A stretch of DNA of 5,010 nt, from assembly GCA_030039815.1 (NCBI GenBank), contig JASHUW010000158.1:1-5010 (forward strand), given 5' to 3'. Below, one piece after another: positions 1 to 3,127 of the stretch. Under the pieces are notes generated by a model. That model was not told the origin of the DNA. It saw only the letters and a program-made list of their open reading frames with translations, and searched no databases. Source of the stretch: Alphaproteobacteria bacterium. Lineage in GTDB: Bacteria > Pseudomonadota > Alphaproteobacteria > ATCC43930 > CGMCC-115725. The translations under genes and the position numbers were made by a program. Each line of letters begins with the position of its first letter. Within the stretch, counting starts at the first letter, position 1.

Positions 1-148
1 CCGCCCGCGCCGCCAGCGCCGCCAAGGCGCCGCGGCCCTCGCGGAACGCGGCGACGACAAAGCCGTTCTCGCGCAGCAACGCCGCGATGCGCGCGCGGCT
101 TTCCTCGTCGCGATCGACGATCAGCGCATATGGCCTAGTGTCCAACAT
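1..148 (-). CDS. Response regulator receiver domain, N-terminal fragment cut by window edge
   Basis: Reading the minus strand from an ATG at 148-146 gives 49 codons open to the window edge, beginning MLDTRPYALIVDRDEESRAR. This is the first beta strand and first helix of a CheY-like receiver: a hydrophobic strand (ALIV), an acidic cluster (D12, D14, E15, E16), then a helix and a LLRENGFVV turn into the second strand. In the family the acidic cluster binds Mg2+ and a downstream Asp is phosphorylated by a histidine kinase; that Asp is outside the window. Canonical receivers have an adjacent acidic pair, while here the order is D-R-D, so one position of the pair is basic. No strong ribosome binding site is visible before the ATG. 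The output domain, and so the target, cannot be judged. Third-position GC is very high, as expected for coding sequence here. The receiver call is fairly firm; the exact start is less so. Confidence 0.72.
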   Translation of the reverse strand, partial: MLDTRPYALIVDRDEESRARIAALLRENGFVVAAFREGRGALAALAARA

Positions 149-420
149 CGGGTCGGCTGATATCACGCAAATCCGGCGTATGACTTGCGGTTTCGTCGCG
201 CTTTTTGCTTGGTTTTTACCGGTTTCGCGGCGCGGTAACCTAAATTTGCGGTTAGCGCCGGCGCCGCCGCCATCGGGGAGGCGCGCGCCGCCTCGCTCTT
301 GGTCCGCCGTCGAGGCGGTGCTCCTTGCGCTGGCGGCGCGCGGTGTTAAGCTTGTTCTCTACACCCGCCGGGCAAACGCCGCGGCTAGGCAAGCGCGCTG
401 GCGCGCGGCATGCTGGCGGC

Positions 421-515
421 GGAAGAGTACCGCTCCCGGTGGGGCGCGCGGGCTTCAAACCCGTTGGAGGGCGCCCTGGCGTCCTCGGTAGGTTCGACTC
501 CTGCCTCTTCCGCCA
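421..515 (+). tRNA. selC: Selenocysteine tRNA (anticodon UCA)
   Basis: The 95-nt gene folds as a tRNA-Sec. The acceptor stem is 421-427 with 505-511, followed by discriminator G512 and encoded CCA 513-515. The D stem has 6 bp (431-436 with 441-446) closed by a 4-nt loop, a tRNA-Sec hallmark. The anticodon stem is 448-452 with 460-464, with loop CTTCAAA and anticodon TCA at 455-457. The long variable arm pairs about 467-474 with 479-486. The T arm is 488-492 with 500-504 and loop TTCGACT. It has the same length as E. coli selC and resembles it closely in the anticodon loop, T loop and 3' end. It inserts selenocysteine at UGA codons together with SelA, SelB and SelD, none of which is in the window. 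Odd point: acceptor plus T stem add up to 12 bp (7+5), not the usual bacterial 13 (8+5). The gene is convergent with the membrane-protein gene to its right. Confidence 0.96.
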
Positions 516-519
516 TTTG

Positions 520-538
520 GCATCGCGATAAGCAATGC
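520..538. other. Small imperfect hairpin just after selC
   Basis: GCATCGC (520-526) can pair with GCAATGC (532-538) around a GATAA loop, with one C/A mismatch. It begins 5 bases after the tRNA CCA and is followed by ATTAATTA, not a T-run. It lies between the convergent selC and the small membrane-protein gene, so it could help end transcription or 3' processing from either side. It is weak and could be chance. Confidence 0.25.
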
Positions 539-558
539 ATTAATTAGGGTGCGACATA

Positions 559-963
559 TCAAGCGGCTTTTGCCGGACGCCCCTCCGTGGACCCGTAGGG
601 GCATCGCCGATCGGCGCGAACCACGGCTTCGACCCTGTATCGCAGAAGCATGGCCTGGCGCGAACGAACTGCCGGCCGGCGGTGCTCGACCGCTGCATCG
701 AGGCGGGGCCCGGGAAGCCACCATCCGCGAAAGCAATACAGACCGACGCCGCAGGCTCCGGCGGCGATGATGGCCATCGCAAGCCCTTGGTAGACGAGGT
801 AATCCACAGCGAGATAAGCCGGCGGAGCCGCGAGCGCCAAACGGGCCAAGACGCTTTGCGGCTCGACGCGAACCGGCCGGGAAGCCGCCATTGTAACGAC
901 GACCGAAAGCACAAAACCAATCAGGGCGCAGAACGCGGCCTGCTCGATGACGAATTCCAACAC
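559..963 (-). CDS. Small hypothetical membrane protein
   Basis: From a GTG at 963-961 (with TTG as the next codon) the frame encodes 134 aa ending in TGA at 561-559. Beginning with VLEFVIEQAAFCALIGF, it has a clear hydrophobic segment at about residues 8-27, a weaker one at 40-55 and a third at 57-77. A charged, Arg-rich C-terminal tail of about 55 residues follows, so two or three inner-membrane helices with a cytoplasmic-type tail are likely. Codon use fits a GC-rich coding frame and the other frames give no sensible protein. An in-frame TTG at 1008 would add 15 polar, proline-rich residues. GTG 963 is preferred because the hydrophobic part starts there and a weak AGGTG lies a few bases upstream. 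I recognise no family. It is convergent with selC and lies 346 bp beyond the XRE genes, so it is probably not tightly co-transcribed with them. Confidence 0.55.
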   Translation of the reverse strand: MLEFVIEQAAFCALIGFVLSVVVTMAASRPVRVEPQSVLARLALAAPPAYLAVDYLVYQGLAMAIIAAGACGVGLYCFRGWWLPGPRLDAAVEHRRPAVRSRQAMLLRYRVEAVVRADRRCPYGSTEGRPAKAA

Positions 964-1309
964 GACACACCTGAAGGGAACCGGGGGAGTGGACGGGTGA
1001 TATTTCAACGCCCGATGATCGCCATCAAGAGCCTCTCGAATTGCCGTGTGTCGTCAGCAACTTCGAGTGCAGAGGTGTCGGGGCCGGCTCTTGCTTCGAC
1101 GAGTTGCCAGCATCGGCTGACAGCGTCCCCTTCATCCGGCATGCGGATCCGTCGGCCTCGTCCTTCCACGGGATCGCGGCGGTGCGCTCGGCACAACTGG
1201 TGCAAAAATGTTGTGTGGCACAGGCGCCGGTCTCGACCCGGCGGTCCGAAAGCGGTCGCTCGCCTGACAGCGTGATCCAAAGACCCGGTAATGACCGGCA
1301 AGGGTCGGA
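964..1309. other. 346-bp stretch without a convincing gene
   Basis: This gap lies between the second XRE gene and the small membrane-protein gene. On the minus strand a frame from TTG 1301 to a stop at 1005 (98 codons) is open, but its start has no ribosome binding site and sits inside a hairpin. A shorter in-frame version from ATG 1142 would give 45 aa ending QFERLLMAIIGR and is conceivable as a small protein. The frame that continues the XRE gene past its TGA is also open, to 1025. It includes a CTSC motif but has no start of its own. Plus-strand frames here look like shadows. The only strong structure is the hairpin at 1273-1312. Confidence 0.5.
1005..1142 (-). CDS. Possible 45-aa small protein (doubtful)
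   Basis: An ATG at 1142-1140 opens a frame of 45 codons starting MPDEGDAVSRCWQLVEARAG and ending with TGA at 1007-1005. The residue mix is balanced, with acidic, basic and aliphatic residues and no low-complexity Arg/Pro/Gly run, which is better than most shadow frames in this window. The Shine-Dalgarno match is poor (GGA about 5 bases upstream). The next gene downstream starts 41 bases further on at 963, so a small two-gene unit is conceivable. No family is recognised. Third-position GC is only moderate, which argues against it. Listed as a candidate only. Confidence 0.2.
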   Translation of the reverse strand: MPDEGDAVSRCWQLVEARAGPDTSALEVADDTRQFERLLMAIIGR

Positions 1310-1312
1310 TCA
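1273..1312. terminator. Long bulged hairpin starting at the XRE stop codon
   Basis: TGATCC (1273-1278) pairs with GGATCA (1307-1312), GAC (1282-1284) with GTC (1304-1306), and CCGGT (1285-1289) with ACCGG (1294-1298) around a 4-nt loop. That makes 14 bp with an AAA bulge on one side and a 5-nt bulge on the other. In the minus-strand mRNA the first bases of the stem are the TGA stop codon of the XRE gene at 1310-1735. Its position suggests a 3'-end hairpin for the regulator operon. No T-run follows on either strand, so it is not a textbook intrinsic terminator. A role in mRNA stability is equally possible. Confidence 0.4.
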
Positions 1313-1735
1313 GGCTTCGCTTTGCGCCGCTATCACCTTGACCAAATCAATAAAACTTTTGCGGATCGTCTCATCGGAAATTCCGTAATAGAAACGGAGA
1401 AGATCGATGGTCTCGGACTGTTCCATACGCTCTCGTTCTTCGCGTCGCGCGGCCGGTTCTTTGCCCTCAACCGGCAGTTCGGCAAAGAAATGCGGAATCG
1501 GAACATCCAGGACGCGGGCCATCTCCGCCAGCCGCGACGCGCTGACGCGGTTGGACCCGCCCTCGTATTTTTGCACCTGCTGAAATGTGACGCCCAATTG
1601 CGTCGCCAAAGTTTCCTGGTTCATTCCCAGAAACAGGCGTCGCAACCGGATGCGCTTGCCGACATGAACATCGATGGGATTGGGAATACCCGTGCCCCGG
1701 CCGTATTCCGCCACGCGATTTGGGGAGTTCCTCAT
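1310..1735 (-). CDS. XRE/Cro-CI family transcriptional regulator (second of a tandem pair)
   Basis: A 141-aa protein starting at ATG 1735-1733. Residues about 26-81 form a Cro/CI-type helix-turn-helix: a KRIRLRR first helix, then NQETLATQLGV, then the recognition-helix region TFQQVQKYEGG at 50-60, then SRLAEMARVLDVPIPHFF closing the five-helix bundle. A charged linker at 86-108 leads to a C-terminal helical segment (ETIDLLRFYYGISDETIR, near 107-125) matching the end of the neighbouring gene. It probably binds DNA as a dimer in the cytoplasm; the target and any ligand are unknown. It starts 27 bp after the stop of the paralogue at 1763-2299, so the two are probably co-transcribed and arose by tandem duplication. 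The ribosome binding site is weak (AGAAG), which may mean less product than the upstream copy or translational coupling. The call to family is firm. Confidence 0.93.
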   Translation of the reverse strand: MRNSPNRVAEYGRGTGIPNPIDVHVGKRIRLRRLFLGMNQETLATQLGVTFQQVQKYEGGSNRVSASRLAEMARVLDVPIPHFFAELPVEGKEPAARREERERMEQSETIDLLRFYYGISDETIRKSFIDLVKVIAAQSEA

Positions 1736-1762
1736 GTTTCGCTTCTGAAAAGGATTGGCTGG

Positions 1763-2299
1763 TTAGTCGTGCAACTCCGCGGAGGTCCGGCGCCGCTTGC
1801 GGCCTCGCGGCGCACCGCGGCGCCCACCGGTGCGAGGGTTGTCCTTCTCCCAGAGCGCCTTGGCGAGATCAAACAGGCGACGCCGTGTCCGCTCATCGCC
1901 GACGGAGTAGTAGCAAGTCACAAGCTCGACGGTCTCGTCGCGCAGGAGGTGATCGCTCTCGGTCTCCTGATAGCCGACTTCATCGATATCCGCTGGAATC
2001 GCCGGCGCCCGCACCGGATCGACATCGTCGTAGAAAAATGCGATCGGCACCTCCAAGACCCGAGCGATTTCGAGCAACCGGCTCGCGCTGATGCGATTGG
2101 CCCCGCGCTCGTATTTTTGGACTTGCTGGAAGGTGAGCCCGAGAGCCTCGCCAAGCTTTTCCTGGCTGATCCCCAACATATTGCGCCGCAATTTGACACG
2201 TGAGCCGACGTGAATGTCGATCGGGTGCGGTGCGCCCCCGCGGCGCCCCAGCCCGCGGCGCTGATTAGTACGCTGCAATTGTTGTCCCCTGCTGATCAC
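1763..2299 (-). CDS. XRE/Cro-CI family transcriptional regulator (first of a tandem pair)
   Basis: Up to 178 aa, with a Cro/CI helix-turn-helix at about residues 35-90: SRVKLRR, SQEKLGEALGL, recognition region TFQQVQKYERGANRISASR, then LLEIARVLEVPIAFFY. An acidic linker (DDVDPVRAPAIPADIDEV) leads to DETVELVTCYYSVGDERTRR, the same C-terminal element as the next gene. A basic, Arg-rich tail (GRRGAPRGRKRRR) is absent from that paralogue and may add nonspecific DNA contacts. Two starts are possible. GTG 2299 has AAGGG 7 bases upstream but lies inside an 8-bp inverted repeat. TTG 2278 has a better AGGGGA six bases upstream and gives 171 aa, dropping only a polar N-terminal extension. Target genes are unknown; control of its own operon is likely by analogy with the family. 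The family call is firm, the start uncertain. Confidence 0.93.
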   Translation of the reverse strand: MISRGQQLQRTNQRRGLGRRGGAPHPIDIHVGSRVKLRRNMLGISQEKLGEALGLTFQQVQKYERGANRISASRLLEIARVLEVPIAFFYDDVDPVRAPAIPADIDEVGYQETESDHLLRDETVELVTCYYSVGDERTRRRLFDLAKALWEKDNPRTGGRRGAPRGRKRRRTSAELHD

Positions 2300-2326
2300 C
2301 GACGCCCTTGTTCATCCAGCGTCGGT
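2298..2326. promoter_or_regulatory. 8-bp perfect inverted repeat at the XRE gene start (candidate operator)
   Basis: ACCGACGC (2298-2305) and GCGTCGGT (2319-2326) are perfect inverted arms separated by 13 bases. Arm centres are 21 bp apart, two helical turns, the geometry expected for a dimeric helix-turn-helix protein. The repeat overlaps the GTG 2299 start and its possible ribosome binding site and lies just upstream of the TTG 2278 start. It could be an autoregulatory operator. In mRNA the same arms could form a hairpin masking the GTG start. Function is inferred from symmetry and place only. Confidence 0.45.
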
Positions 2327-2340
2327 TGTGAGTTTCGCCT

Positions 2341-2352
2341 ATCCGAGCGGAT
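2341..2352. promoter_or_regulatory. Short inverted repeat ATCCG-AG-CGGAT
   Basis: A 5-bp perfect inverted repeat with a 2-bp centre lies in the 66-bp gap between the unknown gene (stop at 2366) and the first XRE gene. It is 15 bp from the larger inverted repeat. It could be a second half of the operator region, but a repeat this short occurs by chance fairly often in GC-rich DNA. Confidence 0.2.
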
Positions 2353-2365
2353 GGAGCAACTCCCC

Positions 2366-2743
2366 TCAGGTCAGCCAGTGCACCGGGCGGGTCGGATCAG
2401 GGCGCCGATCGTCGGCCAGCGCCGTGACCTTGCGGAGCGCCGCGAGGCACTCCGAGAAGATCCAGCATTCGGGAGCCGGGCCGTCTTTGACGATGACGAC
2501 CCGACTCGGGTTCAAGGCGGCGAGCTTATTTCCCAAAGCCGCCGTCGTCGCATCGCTCAATTTTTGCGGCTGCAGCGTCACGATGACGGTGCGGTCGACG
2601 GCATGCCGCGAAGCATCTACGCGTTCGCTGGAGAGGATATGGACATAGCCGACTTTCCCCAGGACAACCGGTAGATTTCGATTGCCGACCTTTCGCGACC
2701 GCCCCGTATGGTCGATCAAAAATTCCACCCCATCCTCTCCCAA
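2366..2743 (-). CDS. Hypothetical protein, first gene of the regulator operon
   Basis: A frame of 125 codons from TTG 2743, or 120 from GTG 2728. The GTG is preferred: a GGAGAGG purine run lies about 5 bases before it, and the protein then starts (V/M)EFLIDHTGRSRKVG. I do not recognise the family. The middle, RTVIVTLQPQKLSDATTAAL (about residues 51-70 from TTG), reads as a beta strand followed by a helix. Then comes SRVVIVKDG, a second strand, and a helix with a Cys-Trp motif (PECWIFSECLAALRKV). This is an alternating alpha/beta pattern without signal peptide or membrane segment, so it is probably a small soluble cytoplasmic domain. Codon use is typical of coding DNA here. It ends 66 bp before the first XRE gene on the same strand, so a shared transcript is likely. 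It is probably a sensory or partner protein of the regulators, but that rests on position alone. Confidence 0.65.
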   Translation of the reverse strand: MGEDGVEFLIDHTGRSRKVGNRNLPVVLGKVGYVHILSSERVDASRHAVDRTVIVTLQPQKLSDATTAALGNKLAALNPSRVVIVKDGPAPECWIFSECLAALRKVTALADDRRPDPTRPVHWLT

Positions 2744-2770
2744 GCATTTCGGCGGGCTTGCCGCCGCCTG

Positions 2771-2808
2771 TTCCCCTAATCCCGAAAGACGGGAGGGGAA
2801 CGGGATTA
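2771..2808. repeat. Interlocking inverted repeats (A-B-A'-B' order)
   Basis: TTCCCC (2771-2776) is complementary to GGGGAA (2795-2800), and TAATCCCG (2777-2784) to CGGGATTA (2801-2808). The arms alternate, so both stems could coexist only as a pseudoknot. A third option, TCCCG (2780-2784) with CGGGA (2790-2794) around AAAGA, competes with the B stem. It would lie in the 5' leader of the minus-strand operon if that transcript starts to its right. It may be an operator cluster or an alternative-fold leader. Confidence 0.45.
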
Positions 2809-2812
2809 ATAA

Positions 2813-2831
2813 CGTGAATTTCCCGTGAAGT
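2813..2831 (+). promoter_or_regulatory. Tandem CGTGAA box pair 1 (11-bp period)
   Basis: CGTGAATTTCCCGTGAAGT contains CGTGAA at 2813 and again at 2824, exactly 11 bp apart. The whole 19-mer recurs at 3029-3047 with one change. This pair lies 85 bp upstream of the preferred GTG 2728 start of the divergent minus-strand gene. It is a good candidate for a SARP/OmpR-type winged-helix binding site. Confidence 0.55.
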
Positions 2832-3028
2832 AGAGTGCGAATTCATCGATCGCCGGTTTTTATCGCCCATGGCGGTGTCCGCGAGGCCACGAGACGGCAA
2901 ACCACGACGGCGGTTCTCGCCAAAGTCGCCGGATCTGACAGCCCCTGGTATCGCGTGGAATGGAATATCTTAGGTGGACGGAGCGGGTGCCGGTACCAGC
3001 TTTGGTCTGCGGCGGTCCGTTAAAATAG

Positions 3029-3047
3029 CGTGAATTTTCCGTGAAGT
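3029..3047 (+). promoter_or_regulatory. Tandem CGTGAA box pair 2 (11-bp period)
   Basis: CGTGAATTTTCCGTGAAGT matches box pair 1 at 18 of 19 positions, with CGTGAA at 3029 and 3040. It ends 80 bp before the ATG of the SARP-like gene and follows the AT-rich TTAAAATAG at 3020-3028. Conservation of both boxes and the spacer, 216 bp apart, suggests a real binding site, probably of the adjacent regulator. Confidence 0.55.
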
Positions 3048-3063
3048 TCGATAACATGGGCGG

Positions 3064-3072
3064 CGTGAAGTA
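3064..3072 (+). promoter_or_regulatory. Fifth CGTGAAG box
   Basis: CGTGAAGTA repeats the second half of the box pairs (CGTGAAGTA also occurs at 2824-2832). It lies 24 bp after the box at 3040 and 55 bp before the ATG at 3128. A degenerate CGTGATT follows at 3082-3088, about 9 bp before the -10-like CATAAC. Together they could form a promoter-proximal activator site. Confidence 0.4.
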
Positions 3073-3127
3073 ACCCTCTGCCGTGATTTAAACATCGCAT
3101 AACCATTCCTGCCGCGAGGGCACAGCG

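Larger units (their letters stand above)
2744..3127. promoter_or_regulatory. Divergent intergenic region with clustered regulatory repeats
   Basis: These 384 bp separate the minus-strand regulator operon from the plus-strand SARP-like gene. The GC content looks lower than in the flanks. It holds an interlocking set of inverted repeats (2771-2808), two 19-bp direct repeats made of CGTGAA boxes (2813-2831 and 3029-3047) and a fifth box at 3064. Short open frames at 2835-3023 (plus) and 2860-3057 (minus) have no convincing starts or protein character. Possible -10-like elements include TAAAAT at 3021-3026 and CATAAC at 3098-3103, neither with a good -35, as would fit activator-dependent promoters. 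Confidence 0.6.

Noticed and set aside
325..352. Possible selC promoter (TTGCGC, 16 bp, TAAGCT)
   Set aside because: Only a partial -10 match and one of several similar-quality candidates; cannot be supported.
87..491. Plus-strand 134-codon frame and its minus-strand counterparts upstream of selC
   Set aside because: It runs into the tRNA gene and has low-complexity Arg/Ala/Pro composition; a shadow of GC-rich DNA. Bases 149-420 hold no gene I can support.
421..558. selC as an integration site for a genomic island
   Set aside because: tRNA-Sec genes are known island targets, but there is no integrase and no second copy of the tRNA 3' end in the window.
682..1275. Plus-strand 197-codon frame
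   Set aside because: Rich in Arg, Ser and Pro without domain pattern, and opposite the membrane-protein frame with its hydrophobic segments.
1322..2203. Long plus-strand open frame (293 codons) opposite the two XRE genes
   Set aside because: It is antisense to two clear HTH genes; the residue mix lacks family signatures and openness is explained by GC-rich codon bias.
2199..2215. CGTGAGC and CGTGAAT, 10 bp apart, inside the first XRE gene
   Set aside because: Poorer match, different spacing and within the HTH coding region; probably codon-driven coincidence.
2813..3047. The 19-bp repeats as ends of a small mobile element
   Set aside because: They are direct, not inverted, have an internal 11-bp periodicity, and no target-site duplication or terminal inverted repeat is seen. 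Binding sites explain them better.
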